DNA of 64,000 bases from Epiperipatus broadwayi (taxonomy: Eukaryota > Onychophora > Udeonychophora > Euonychophora > Peripatidae), in the NCBI GenBank assembly GCA_028023455.1, contig JAQFVV010006271.1:2742335-2806334 (forward strand), given 5' to 3'. A program made the position numbers and the translations under genes. Under the pieces are notes generated by a model, which worked only from the letters and a program-made list of their open reading frames with translations, searched no databases and was not told the origin of the DNA. Shown in pieces: positions 48,130 to 60,462 of this stretch; the first letter of the stretch is position 1; every line of letters starts with the position of its first letter.

Positions 48130-49130
48130 GCACATTTACCAAAAACAATACTACTCATGGATAATAAACTAATTATCATAGAAATAACTATCAGAAATTT
48201 GACTCTGATTATAGCCTATGTTTACTTAAGAAGAGGCTCTGAAGCAGCAATAACATTAATCAACAAAATCAATTCCATTGTGGCATCAACAGTGTCACAA
48301 ATGATATTGTTTAGTGATTTCAACATGACCTACAATAAATCTAAGCTTAAATTCTTGCACTTAATCAATCATGTGATACTGAGTGGGGAGGGATGCTTCC
48401 CTGAAAACTCTTCTTTCTTCTACACTTGGCAGTATCATTCACTTATAGATTTGCTGTTTTATAGTTCAGAACTTCATCACATCCTAAACTATTCATTGCA
48501 ATTAGTACCTTATTATGACCACTTGGCCATGTTGATATCTCTCAACCTAGACCAGGTGCCTTTAACTATGCTACCACAGTCCAAAACCATCAGAATGCTA
48601 AACAAAGCCAACACATCTGAGTGGATTTTCTCACTAGGCTATATTTTGCTCCATTAGATAGGGATTCTGACATTACCACCAGTCCATGCCTGGTTGACCT
48701 TTGTGGGTATGGTCAGTGGTCTAATTAACACCTTTACCACCTGCACCTATAGTCTGATGAGATTACTCAAAGAGTTGGATGTGTTAGAAAACCAGGTCAC
48801 TCAGCTCTCAGCCATGTTAGGAAAACAGATCTCTCAGCTCTCAGCCATGAGAGCTAGTGTCAGGGAGATCATGAGTCTAAAAATCCAATAGAGAAAAAGA
48901 CAGAAGGTCCAGTAAAAGTTCCAAAATACACCTGGAAGTGCAGCACAACTAAAGTTATCTCTGGTGGGTGATTGGTGCCAGTAAGAAACCCATGTCCTTC
49001 ATGATCATAGTAAACAAGTATCGTTATAATGGAGAAGTGATGTTAGACAAAATTTACATGTATTGCAAGGATAAACCGCAAAGTGATCCATTTAGCATTC
49101 ACACCTATACTTAGTGATAGAATGCGTGAC
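48130..49130 (+). pseudogene. LINE-type endonuclease relic, second non-LTR family
   Basis: A 166-codon frame (48157-48657) has LTLIIAYVYLRRGSEA, the FSDFNMTYN motif equivalent to the catalytic GDFN, HSLIDLLFYSSELHHI equivalent to the S-x-ID-Y block, and YYDHLAMLISLN equivalent to the catalytic SDH. This is the order of an apurinic-type endonuclease of a non-LTR retrotransposon. The sequence is unlike the RTE copies in the window, so it belongs to a different family. After a stop at 48655 a second frame (48694-48891) continues with repeated QLSAM heptads. Several stops follow. The first and last catalytic motifs are altered (G to S, S to Y). Dead copy. Confidence 0.6.
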
Positions 49131-49263
49131 TTAATGATATTTTTTAATTATTTATCAGAAATGCGTATAAGCATGGATGACCAAATAACCCTGATTTTAA
49201 TCGTTATTAAAATTTATTAAATGCTGAAAATTTTAGGCGAAACAGAGTTGAAAATAGCGTGAA

Positions 49264-52000
49264 TATAAATATTTATTTGGATGATCTTGCTGAGCTTTGG
49301 AGATTTTATGACAAATAAGTTGATTCAAATATGTGCAAAAGCTGCTTGTAATGTCTATTAAAAAGCCCTAAGAACATTGAAGATTATTGCTGTTTTGCCA
49401 AATTCATGTCTATCCTACAGGAGTAATGTTTATATGTTTTAATGCGTGTTTTTCATCATTATCATCGTGAGCTATGTGTACATTTCTACTCTTAAAATTT
49501 CAAGTGTGAACTAAAATAAAAAAAGGAAACTTTTATTTTAATGATAGAAGGTTTGACATGCATTTATTCCCATTGCATATGATAGATAGGTAGATTTTCT
49601 TTTATGTTTAGTTTGATATTAATATGATTTATTATTATTATGCATTTATATGCCTAATCTCATCTAGAAAGTCTTAGAGATTTTGGTAAAAGTTATACCA
49701 AACCGGTAATATTTTCTTTTGTTGTATTATGCAAAAATGATATATATTCCCATGCTCATATTATTGGTGCAAATTGAATGTTTTATTATTCTTCATTAGT
49801 TGGTTATAATAAATAGATACATGAAAATATTTATGCCAGTATTGCTGAATGGTCAGGCTTATTTGATAGTATTTATGCTAATTTGAAATTCGATGTTTAT
49901 AATTTTTCATAGATGTTAGATTCATTTATAATCTAATTAATGCTAATATAACATTTTATTGTCCGAGGTGATTTTGAAATGATTTTATACATGATCATAC
50001 GTTTGAGTGTGTGTTTGCTATAATAAGCTATTTTCATAAGAGTTAGATTATGCTTATTTGTTTTTCTATCGGTTTCGGCTGGTGCTATGCGTTAAAGAAT
50101 GTGAAAATTTAAGAGTTTATCTGTTTATGGATTTGTCATAGATGTAATGCATTAAATACCATTTGAGTGAATAGGCGATTGAAGGGATAATCATGCTATT
50201 CAGATTGAGTTGCGCTCCTTTTACTTATTTACCTACTGAGTCGTGGGTGGTGGTATATTTCCTTATTTGATAGTAAATGATGTGATAATTATATTCCCTT
50301 AAAGTGAAGTGGTAGATGCCCTCTTGGCTGAGTTCCACACAATTTGTGTCTGAAAAGTTGTTAGCTATTATGTTGATGAATTAAGTTGATGTTTGGAGTC
50401 TTGTTAACCCTCATGCGCACATATGTAAATCTTTATTTCTTATTATTTTGCTCTCCCTCTTCATACCACGTATTTATTGTCATGTAGTATATGTTAGTTA
50501 TTTCAGGTAAATGTTTTAGTGATTTGAAGTTGTATTAATAATTTAATGAATAGCTCGTTGTACATTCCGTAATGTGAAATTTATTCATTCTGCAAGTAAA
50601 CCGAAAGAAAATATAATCAATAAATGCATTATGATTGCAAATTTATAAATGTGCATACATTTGGAGATATAATAAACTTAAAGATATGGAGGGAGTCCAT
50701 TGCTGGAATTGTAGGTTCTGAGTAGCTTGTCAAATCATATCACCCACGTTAGCATTATTTTATTTATTATTATTACTGACAATTCACCTTCCCGGTATGT
50801 ATGTAATATTGGATTACAGAATTTTACTTTATTTAATGCGAATTTTAATAAAATTATCACTCAATTTTATATAGTAAGTATAAATTTATAGGCATGTGGA
50901 AATAATTTTAATGGCATTAGTTGATTATTTGATACCGTTTTTCTTAGTTCACTGAGAGCACAAAATGAGAATAGATGATATAAACATTGGTACATAAATA
51001 TATAATTATTTTGTATTGCTAATAATTTAATAAATAGAGTATAAATATTATTGAAATAACAGATAAGAGAAAGAGCCTCCAAATATTAAGTGTATAGGAT
51101 TTATGTAATTCAAATGTTATTTAGCCAAGCTTGTAGTTAATTTGAAATTAATGTTAAAATATCATCGATGTGTTTATAAAAGAATGTGTCTTGTAATAAA
51201 TGTATGTTGAAGTAAGATTCCTTCTGAATTATTTTGCCATGTACGTTCGATTAATCATTTCCACATATGTTCAACATAATATAATTGTAATACTTATCAG
51301 TTTAATAGTATATGCAATCTATCTAGATAACACTGAATTAATTGATCCAAACATTGTATAATGCCAAGATATACATTTTACCTTGTTTAAAATAGGTTGT
51401 GATGTGAGATAAAAATGCACCGATATCTATCATTAACTTTTTTTTAATTTCATTGCAATAATTGTCAGTTTCACAATAGTCCTCATTACTTATAATCATC
51501 TTATAATAGGATTGACTTATTATTCATATAATAAAGGCCTGCGATTATTTCATCATTTAAATAAACATTGGTATAGCTGTACAATCTAAATCAAATGTCT
51601 GAAGATTAATTATTGTTACAGTGATCCCCAATAACATTAGATGAGTGATGTAATTGGCCTAGCATGTATTTGGAGGGTGGGAGAATTGAACATATCATGA
51701 TTCTTGATTTAATCCATGAATTGCTTTCTTTTGATAACTTAAGTATTTACTTATAGTATAACTAAATAAACATTATATAATTATGTTTATAAATGCTTCT
51801 CTCTTCCCATTTGCATTCTAAATGACCACAATACCCTATAACCCCTCACTGAGCTAAGGTGTACATTAATAATATAATAAGAGTCATCCATAATTTCAAA
51901 TGCAACCTAAATTATAAATTTTATTGTATCTTGTATAGAATTTGCGCCTGGGTTTTTATACGTGTATAAGGTGATATAGGTGTAGGTTGAAGAGGTTACA
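49264..52000 (+). repeat. interspersed repeat family E, copy 2
   Basis: Same orientation and order as 9935-12833: from ATTTATTTGGATGATCTTGC to GAAGAGGTTACAATAT. It has a short ATT tract and a single unit where copy 1 has a tandem pair. The CACTGAATTAATTGATCC block is present. No ORF. Confidence 0.7.
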
Positions 52001-52052
52001 ATATATATATATATATATATATATATGTAACCTATCACAAAAGAGCTTTTTT

Positions 52053-52086
<34 letters not shown>

Positions 52087-52098
52087 AAAAAAGCTCTT
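51993..52098. repeat. two neighbouring palindromes with (TA)n centres
   Basis: AGGTTACA-(TA)n-TGTAACCT spans 51993-52033. AAGAGCTTTTTTGTGATA at 52041-52058 is mirrored exactly at 52081-52098 around a TA tract. Seven bases separate the two palindromes. Same pattern as 9851-9934 and 30206-30345. Confidence 0.93.
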
Positions 52099-52731
52099 AA
52101 CAAGCTTTGCTGAATATCCCCAACCCCAGACCACTTTCTACTACTGGTGTTCTCAATGAGATGCTGGGATATTCAAGTATTAGATTAAAAATACCAGAAC
52201 AAACCCAGCTTTTTATCTAATGTATAGTAGAAAATCTGAATTTTTCAGATATCTATATGTTTTCCAATCCAGCTGTCTAACTTTTACCTTATTAGCTAAC
52301 TATAAAGCTTTGAATCCAAATTGAAAATACAAAGTTTTCAATTCAAACTCATTAGCTTGTACATTCATATATATCTGAACTCACATCTTTATATTTAATT
52401 AATAGTGTTGCATTATACCCAAAGATATGGGTGCAGTGCTCTCAGATCCAAGGCCCTCACTGACTAATGCCACAAGCTAGAAACTGATCTGGAAATATTG
52501 AATGAGTAGGCTCTAGATAGGAATTTTATGCACTAATGTTCTTGCATCCATTGATTACTTTGATTTGCTCTGAGTGGCACTATTGTATGGAGATTTAGCC
52601 TCTATGTAAATGGCTTGTGTAAGCATAAAAATAGTGATCTAGTAATGTTTAATATCTATTCTACAAATATGAAAATAATTGTTAATCCTGTTGCATCAGA
52701 AAATGTTAACCAGTCAATTTAAAAGACTTTT
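52099..52731. other. no gene recognised; moderately GC-richer
   Basis: 52100-52600 is less AT-rich than its surroundings and may be an old repeat. No copy in the window and no motif. Confidence 0.4.
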
Positions 52732-53400
52732 TTGACTATGAACACTATGTATATAAAAGAGATATTTTGTGGGTTCATCTGTGTTAAAAAAATTAAATAT
52801 TAATATATCAATGTTTTGTCTTGATCACACAAGTCATCTACTGGGTGATAACAGGTAAAAAGATGGTTGTAGTGATGCTACAATCAGTGATTTAAAAAAA
52901 ATCTTAAAATTCCACCAATAGCAAAAATGTTAAATTAAATGTTTTTTTTTAAAAATATTTCCCAATAGGAGGAAATTTGCATGTATCATCTCGCTTATTG
53001 ATACAATCTGGCCTTTTAAGTATCTCAATGACTTTTCTGATTTTACCCTGGTAGAGATTATCACATCTGAATATAATCTTGGTACTAGAAAAATCAATTT
53101 TATGATCTGAATAAGAGAGATGATATATGCAAATGTCTTCCTATTTGGAAATATTTTTAAAAAATCATTTTTAATTTAACATTTTTGCTATTGGTGGAAC
53201 TTTAATGTTTTTTTAAAAAATAAGTGATTGTAGCATGCCTACAGCCATTATTCCCCCTTTTACCATCCAATTGATGACTTGTGTGATCAAGTCCAAATGT
53301 CACTATATTAATATTTAAATGTTTTAACATTGATAAACCAACAAAATATGTCTTTTATATATGCAAGCCATGAAAATCTTTATATCAATATATATATTGC
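52732..53400. mobile_element. foldback MITE with ~260-bp inverted arms
   Basis: The left arm (about 52732-52995) and right arm (about 53125-53400) are inverted copies. Mirrored landmarks are CTTGATCACACAAGTCATC with GATGACTTGTGTGATCAAG, TTCCACCAATAGCAAAAATG with CATTTTTGCTATTGGTGGAA, and ATGTATCATCTC with GAGATGATATAT. Arms have scattered mismatches. The centre (about 53000-53120) is unique. No ORF. A miniature relative is at 37310. Confidence 0.8.
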
Positions 53401-53632
53401 ACACATTTTAATTGTGCCTTGTGTCTTAATTAAAATAGATAGATGAACAAAATACTAAAAATTTCAATTCAGTAATATTCTTTGTAACCTTTTAAAACTA
53501 AAACTACAGCAATTACACTGAAAACTACCTTATATAATTTTATTAATGCATTAAGTAATGTTTAATGTGCATATTAATAATATGTTGTAAGTATAAATTT
53601 TAATAATAATGTTGTTTATGGTATAAATAATG
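53401..53632. other. no gene recognised
   Basis: AT-rich spacer. Confidence 0.5.
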
Positions 53633-53634
53633 TA

Positions 53635-54578
53635 CACCTGGGTCTCATTTTATGTGGTGGATAGGTTCCACAGAAAACCCGCATTAAACAAAATCACACA
53701 AAAATAGACTGAACTTACATTGAAAAATGGGGATAGGTTCTGTATTTTTCAGAATTCACATAAAAGCAAAGCAACAAGGAAAAATTACTTTAAAATTCGC
53801 ATTAAAAAAATAAGCAAATAAAGTATGACTAATAAAAAATTTCAAAGATTTGAAAAAAAAAATACAAAACAAACTTTTTTTACTTTTTTTATTAACAAAA
53901 GTATTTAATTTTACATTTTTTATACATATTTTAATCATTACCACTAGCATTCATTTGAAAACTGATAAGAAATCAGTCTCGATGTGATGTGATGTATTGT
54001 GGCTTCTCCTTAAAAGAAGTCAAGAATCTCTCAGCAATTATGCCCACAGAAATTTGTTAGCCACTTTATTTTTATTTGTGATGTTATGTACAACGTGTGC
54101 TACTTTCAGTCTCCTGCTGTGTTAATGGTTTTCTGTTTCTATATTAAAAAATGAGATTATAATCAAAACAAAAAGATTATATATTATCATTAGAAAGATT
54201 ATTTTCAGTTTATAAAATCTTTATTTTTTATTTTAAAAATCTAAAAGATTATTTATTTCTGTTATATATAACAAAATACATTTTAAAAGTTTAAATTTTT
54301 TTAATATTTATTGCGATATTTTTATATGTAAGTATAAATCATATTATTATTATTTACTCATTAGTATAAATACTCTTCAGGCCATATTCACATTAGCTGC
54401 TAATATAACATTATATTTTTGGAAAAAAAAAGTATTTCAAGTCAAAATAAGTTTTTAATAATTGAAATTTCTTGATATCTCATAAATATAGTGAAATATG
54501 ACAGATATTAAGAAGAAACATGAATCACATTACTTCAAAATTGCATTAAAATAATCCACATAAAACGAGACCCAGGTG
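53635..54578. mobile_element. pogo/Tigger- or mariner-like non-autonomous DNA transposon
   Basis: The termini CACCTGGGTCTCATTTTATGTGG (53635 on) and CCACATAAAACGAGACCCAGGTG (to 54578) are inverted repeats of at least 23 bp with one mismatch. TA lies on each side (53633-53634, 54579-54580), the target used by Tc1/mariner and pogo elements. Subterminal AAACCCGCATTAAACAAAATCAC resembles Tigger-type ends (from general knowledge). 944 bp, with no transposase frame. Confidence 0.75.
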
Positions 54579-55279
54579 TACTACTTTTAAAAATAATGTA
54601 GTTTTTATTGTTATCATCATCATCATTGAACATTATCAATCCACTATAGGATAAAGTCTTTCCAAGTTCAATTCATCTTCTCTGACCTCTATCATCTCTT
54701 CTCCAAATCACCCCTGAACACTTTCTTATTTCATCCATCCATCTCCCATGTAGTGTCTTTCTGGGTCTTTTACAATTTCTTGGAATCCAGTTTAAGATTT
54801 CAATTGTCCATTTATTATCATCTCTTGTAGCAATATGTCCATTCCAACTACACTTCAGTTTTTGTCTTTTTCAATGAGGTCAGCAACACCTGTTTGTTCT
54901 CTTACCCATATATTGCGTTTTCAAACTTTTCTTGTTACTTCCAACATGCATCACTTCATACTTCTTTGAGTGATCTGAAGTCTCTTTACTCCTCTTTTAT
55001 TAAGTGTCCAAGTCTCATATCCATAAGTGAGAACTGGTAAAATACATTTATTAAAAACTTTCCTTTTCAAACACATGTGCATATTTTTTTAAGTATCGAG
55101 TTATTTCTACCAAAAGCACTCCAACAAAGATTAATTCTATGATTCATTTCATCCATTATTTTTTCATCTATATTAATAGTCTGACCAAAGTATTTGCAAT
55201 TGTTAACTTTTTCTAACTCATCATAATAAATCTTTATTTTCATATTTTATAAAATCCATTAAATATTACTTTAGTCTTT

Positions 55280-55465
55280 TTAACATTTATTCTTAACTAT
55301 TTTCCTACTTTTATCTGATAACTCTTGCAACATTTTCTGAAACTCTAAAGCATTATTTAGAAAAATAACTACATCATCTGCCAAATCTAAATGGCTTAAA
55401 TAATCTCTATTTACTGTCACTCCTTTTGCTTTCCATTTTAATACACAAAATACTTCTTGCAGCAT
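55280..55465 (-). pseudogene. RTE reverse transcriptase fragment, motif C region
   Basis: The frame reads EVFCVLKWKAKGVTVN..YLSHLDLADDVVIFLNNA..MLQELSDKSRK, matching residues about 570-640 of the copy 1 protein. The catalytic FADD has become LADD. Confidence 0.8.
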
Positions 55466-55822
55466 GGCTGTAAAAAGTTTTGGAGATATGGAATCATCCT
55501 GTCATAAAGATGTTGACTTTCCTAGTATCATTATGTCATCTAATTGTTGTTATTACAATTTTATAAATATTATTTAAAATATGACAATATCCTGGATCTA
55601 TACATTGATGATCCAATGCTTTAATCACTGAAGAAATGTTTATAGAATCAAATATCTTGTCATAATCTATAAATCTAAAGCATAATGACAACTCATATTC
55701 ATTTGCCTATTCTATAACTTTTCTCAATACCTGTATATCATCTACTGTACTAAAACCACTTTTAAATCCAGTTTGTTCTCTTGGTTGGAGGAAATATAAT
55801 GTTCTCTGTACACGAATTGTAG

Positions 55823-56092
55823 TTATTTCAAATATTTTTTTGTATAAAACTGATAAAAGGTTGAGTTGATAGGTCTGTAATTTGTAATGTCTTCTTTATC
55901 ATCTTTTTTAAATATTAATATTAATACTGCATTCTTCCAATCACCTGGTACATCTTTATCATTTAGAAATTTGTTATATAACTTTGCTAAAATAATTTCT
56001 ATTTCTTTACCTGCTTCTTTTAATATATCAATTATAGTTCCATCATTACCTGAAGCTTTTCTTTTATTCATAAATTTAATTGCATGTCTCAC
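55823..56092 (-). pseudogene. RTE reverse transcriptase fragment, N-terminal motifs
   Basis: The frame reads MRHAIKFMNKRKASGNDGTIID, then AKLYNKFLNDKDVPGDWKNAVLILIFKKDDKEDITNYRPI, matching residues about 375-445 of the copy 1 protein, then it shifts frame. Confidence 0.8.
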
Positions 56093-56165
56093 TTCTACAT
56101 TTAAAATTTTATATAATTCGGAAGTTATAATAGATATAGGAGGTACTTATTATTTACCACTATTT

Positions 56166-57207
56166 ATTTGTTCATTTATTTATTGTAAGTAAATATACAT
56201 TTTAATAGTTATTAATTAAATCTATAATGTTGGTTGGCTTAAACTATTTTAAATACATCAATAAATAATATTAAGTAAGGCTAAGCATTCTGCTATTAAA
56301 GTATTTTTAATTATATGTGTGTCTGTTTTTGTGCTTGCATGTGTGTATTATTTTGCAAAATTTAATTTGCTAACAATAATTACTTTAGTTACAAAGTATT
56401 AAAAAAATGACTTGTACTTAATACAAAATAAATATTAAATATATATGAGAAATAATTTATTTCATGCAATGTTTATTTAATAGTATTTAGTTTATCAAAT
56501 ATTATATGAAAAATATTTATTACAAGTTTAAATAAGTTGAATTGCTATTATTAGCATCTTTTTTTTTTCTGTGTTCTTTAGTTAGTGATTGAAAATCAAT
56601 TTTATTAGTTGATTGATTTCAGTATTCAGATGATCAATTGGGGTTGGTTATGTAAGAGCAAGAGAACATGTGTGTGTGTGTGTGGTGTGTGCATGGAAAA
56701 TTATCCATAATGTACTAAACAATATAAAAAAATATTTTGCTCAAAGAAACAGTTAATATTTTTGTTTTAAAAAATGTGTTTCAAATTTTATATTTTTAAA
56801 CCAAAATTAATATGAAGTAAAAGGTAACCAATGAATTCTCTACGGAGGCAAAATACATATTGATATTGACTTATCAGGGCAATTGGAGGAAAGAAAAATA
56901 CATGAATGGTTTTGACCAAGTTACAATATTACTGTAATATTTGCTTTAATCTATGAAAGAGGTTGATTCTTTTACAAACAATGGAACTGGGAATGGTGTA
57001 TTACATAAAAAATTGTTTATTGTATAAATATTTTTCTATTTGCTTACAAACTTTTATATGATTCTAAAATAACATATTATTAATTTCTAATTGAACTAAT
57101 TAAGCTTCTGCTTTAGTATTTTAATTACAGAACTGTTTTCTTCTAATATTATAAATGCTCATAATGACTTACAATATAAGAAAACAATCTGAATTACTAA
57201 CCTGTCC
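56166..57207. other. no gene recognised; (GT)n at 56671-56690
   Basis: AT-rich DNA with a short GT microsatellite. No coding signal. Confidence 0.6.
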
Positions 57208-57215
57208 ATCTAACA

Positions 57216-57523
57216 CAGGGATAGTCAACATTTTTTATACATACCGCCCACTTTTATATCTCTGTTAGTAGTAAAATTTTCTAACCGCCCACTGGTTCCA
57301 CAGTAATGGTGATTTATGAAATAGGGAAGTAACTTTACTTTATAAAATTTATAAAACAGTGTTACAGCAAGCTAAAGTATATAAATCTCTATGAAATTTG
57401 TTTAAAAAGTTAATTAAATTAAAAAAAAAAGAAAGTGCTTCAGTGTTGGACAAAATCCCTACCACTCACCACTAAGGTTGGAATGCCCACATATGACTGA
57501 AGGGACCAGGTTGACTACCACTG
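57216..57523. mobile_element. hAT-like MITE
   Basis: 308 bp. Ends are CAGGGATAGTCAAC and GTTGACTACCACTG, inverted with two mismatches, in the CAG..CTG style of hAT elements. The flanks ATCTAACA (57208-57215) and ATCTAATC (57524-57531) match at six of eight positions, as an aged 8-bp duplication. Subterminal ACCGCCCAC and GTGGGCATTCC-like blocks are typical. No transposase. Confidence 0.75.
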
Positions 57524-57531
57524 ATCTAATC

Positions 57532-58073
57532 TGTTATAATATTATATAACAGAACTGCTAAAATATATGTTGTATTTAAACAAATACTTATAATAGTGTG
57601 TCATTCTGTTAGTTTAAAAAGAGGAAAGAATATAGAAATTTATGTTAAGATTATACTCCGAGAAATAAAATATTTCAGGATTTAATCTACCTGTCTGTAG
57701 TAAAGCAAAAAAATATAATCCACATTTATTCCATTAGAACCACTTATCAAAAGAAAGTTTTCATTTTACTGCATTTTAAAATGTTTTTCTTAAATATTAA
57801 AAGAACTTTAACATTAAAAGAAAACACACTGACAATTAATTAACTTTATCTCAGAGAAAATCATTTTTATTATTTCTAATTATCAAGCTTATTTTCTACA
57901 CTGCGAGTAGAAAAAGCAAAAAAGAAATTAAGATTTTAATAAATTAATTGGCTGTTCAAAATTGAGTTTAAACTTATGCTTTAGGATGTGTTTGGTAAGA
58001 GAAAATTAACTTTTATAAATTTTATTTTTTGGGATTGTTATATTTAAGGAAATTTACATTTAATGTTATATAT
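57532..58073. other. no gene recognised
   Basis: AT-rich flank of the LTR element. Confidence 0.55.
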
Positions 58074-59246
58074 TGTACTGGGTTCGATCCATTGTGATTT
58101 ACTTACCCTGCATCTACGTTTAGCTGGGTTTAAACCTTATTTTTTTTTATAATCTTATGTTATAAATATATGTGAACAAACTGGTTCGTTCGAGCAGAGT
58201 GGAAAATACTATTCATGGCGGGGCTATCCAAAATACCCACAGTCAGAACAAGCTATGTAATGCATAATATGATCACATTTCCAGACTGTGGCCCATCTCG
58301 ACTGCTAGATTCAAACCCCCACTATCCAAACTCTTTATTTGTTTTGGAGTAACATCCTGGGCGCCAGCTAGTGTCAGAGCTAACAGGTTTGGACAGTAGG
58401 CCCATAATCCAGCGCTCAAAAAAAAATCTCTTAACTAGCTCAGTCTTTTTTTTAATTCAATAACAAGTTATTCCTTAACTAGTTGCCAATGAACTTACTG
58501 ACAAAACAAAGCTTTAAGTTTAAAAGACAGTTTATTTTAATTAACACTAATTATTAAAGTTTTAAACTACTTTAGATATTTTTTAATTAACATAAACATT
58601 TAAGGTACTTATATATGACCAAACACACACATTTTAAATACATATGAAAATATAATCTAACAATGTTAAATGACAAAGTATTAAATAGTATGATAAATAT
58701 TAAATGTAAGGCATTCAAACCAACATGCACATCAATAGTTCTTTATGCATTGATTGAATTCCTTTACTACTGACTCTGGAGGCTTTATGGATGGCAATGA
58801 CAACTTAGAATTTATAAATAGAAATAAGAAAGTTATTAAATACCTAGATTTTTGGAGCATGGAAATTTTGGTTGTTTGTTTCCTGTGTTTCCAGTGTGTT
58901 TCTGAATTGTTTTATTACCAGGTGGCTGGTTTTACACTTCCGTAGAGGATTCCTGTTGATTGACAATCCTGGTTACTTCTTTTATTAAGGTTGAGGATGG
59001 TTATTTATTTCATGGCACTATTATTATTAAAACAGTAGATACTCAGGCGGCTGTTACTTCATCTCAGGCAGAGTACTGGTATTTGGACAAGGTTTGAAGT
59101 TCATCATATGTTCCGATGAAGCTATTAACACTGCATGACAATTAATGAATTGAATTCATAGATTGACTGATCAAAATGAAAAAACTGTATTCTCAACTGT
59201 TCACTCTACACTGTTTTCTAAACTGAACTGCCTGATAAAAATTTAC

Positions 59247-59254
59247 TATTTATA
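59247..59254 (-). promoter_or_regulatory. LTR TATA box (copy D)
   Basis: TATAAATA, conserved with copy B LTRs. Confidence 0.55.
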
Positions 59255-59714
59255 CCTAAGACATGTTCTCATTTTGGTATCCTCCAGCTATATCTGTTGT
59301 CGAAGTTCTTTCCTTGTTTTAATTACATTCCTTTGAGATAAGCTTTTAATCCTGTTGTTGGAGATATCAATTAGCAGCCATCACAAATGTGTTGTTTTTA
59401 CATTTTTGTTTAGTAGCCATTGCCGTGTTTTTAAATATAATTTTCTTTTAATTCATTTTAACACACACATATTTATGCAATGTTTATAATCACACATATA
59501 TATTTTATGAACAAGCATTCATCATTTATACACATGTATATTTTAATCTAAATTCAACACTGGTATTAAGATTACCTTTTTTCTTTAACTTAAATAAAAA
59601 GAGATTTATATTTTTAAACTTTAAGTTATATTTCAACTAATAATAATAAACTCTTTACTTCTTTTTTTTTATAAAACTTTTAACTTGATGCTTCTAAAGT
59701 AAACCCCCCTCCCC

Positions 59715-59720
<6 letters not shown>

Positions 59721-59763
<43 letters not shown>

Positions 59764-60262
59764 TTAAGTTTGGAAAAGGTTGGTATCAATCTTTTCTATC
59801 AAAATCTCTGTCTCATGTCTAAGCTTGATTATTTATTAGATATTTGTTTAAAATCTGATTGGCTTTCTCTGTTATAATTGCACATATGAGAAAGGCTAGC
59901 ATACTTTCAATTTATTATCAATTTTCAACATGCGATTTAGATAAATATTGTTTACAAATGTTGCTGCTATGAAAATTGTGGTATAGTAAATCTGAGATTT
60001 CATGCCGTAATATATTATATTTTTAACACAATGAATGATAGTTATATTTGTTTATATATTTAAAGCTTTCAGGCTAAGATGCTTAAGACTGGCTTATATA
60101 TATAAAAGTTAAGTTTAGAAAAGGTTGGTATCAACCTTTTCTATCAAAATCTCTGTCTTGTGTCTAAGCTTGATTATTTATTAGATATCTGTTTAAAATC
60201 TGATTGGCGTTCTCTGTTATAATTGCACATGTGAGAAAGGCTAGCATACTTTCAATTTATTA
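59721..60262. mobile_element. insertion inside LTR: TA tract plus 345-bp-period direct repeat
   Basis: Absent from the LTRs of copy B, where CCCCTTTT runs straight into AATTAATTAATTGTAAC. It consists of a (TA)n tract, then a 157-bp unit (59761-59917) repeated at 60106-60262, with 188 bases between. Units differ at only a few positions (AAGTTAAGTTTGGAAAAGG versus AAGTTAAGTTTAGAAAAGG). It could be a tiny element with 157-bp terminal repeats, or 1.45 units of a 345-bp tandem repeat. No ORF. Confidence 0.75.
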
Positions 60263-60442
60263 ATTAATTAATTGTAACTTTTATTTCAAAAACTCTTTGA
60301 CTTTTAAATTTACGTTTTCGATGACAGACTGCAATAATAAAAAAAACTCCTAAACTTTTACATACTATTTTTTTTTTTACGAATAATTTTTATTTCAATT
60401 ATTTTAGACAAAATTATTATGTGCCAACACAATGTTGGTACA

Positions 60443-60462
60443 TTACACTGCCCTTTGTTTGA
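60443..60462 (-). other. polypurine-tract-like segment (copy D)
   Basis: The minus strand reads CAAACAAAGGGCAGTGTAA, next to the 3' LTR, conserved with copy B. Confidence 0.4.

Larger units (their letters stand above)
54611..56165 (-). mobile_element. RTE LINE, copy 3, decayed and 5'-truncated
   Basis: Collinear on the minus strand with about 19320-20870 of copy 1: a 3' end of (GAT)n at 54611-54625, the SETWTLN-type and RW..EIRK regions, the motif C block, the motif A block and the KNYRPI block. Broken by many stops and indels. It lacks the endonuclease. Older than copy 1. Confidence 0.85.
58074..60442 (-). repeat. LTR (3' LTR of copy D) with internal insertion
   Basis: 2369 bp. It would be about 1.83 kb without the inserted segment at 59721-60262. 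Minus-strand TATAAATA at 59247-59254. Confidence 0.8.
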
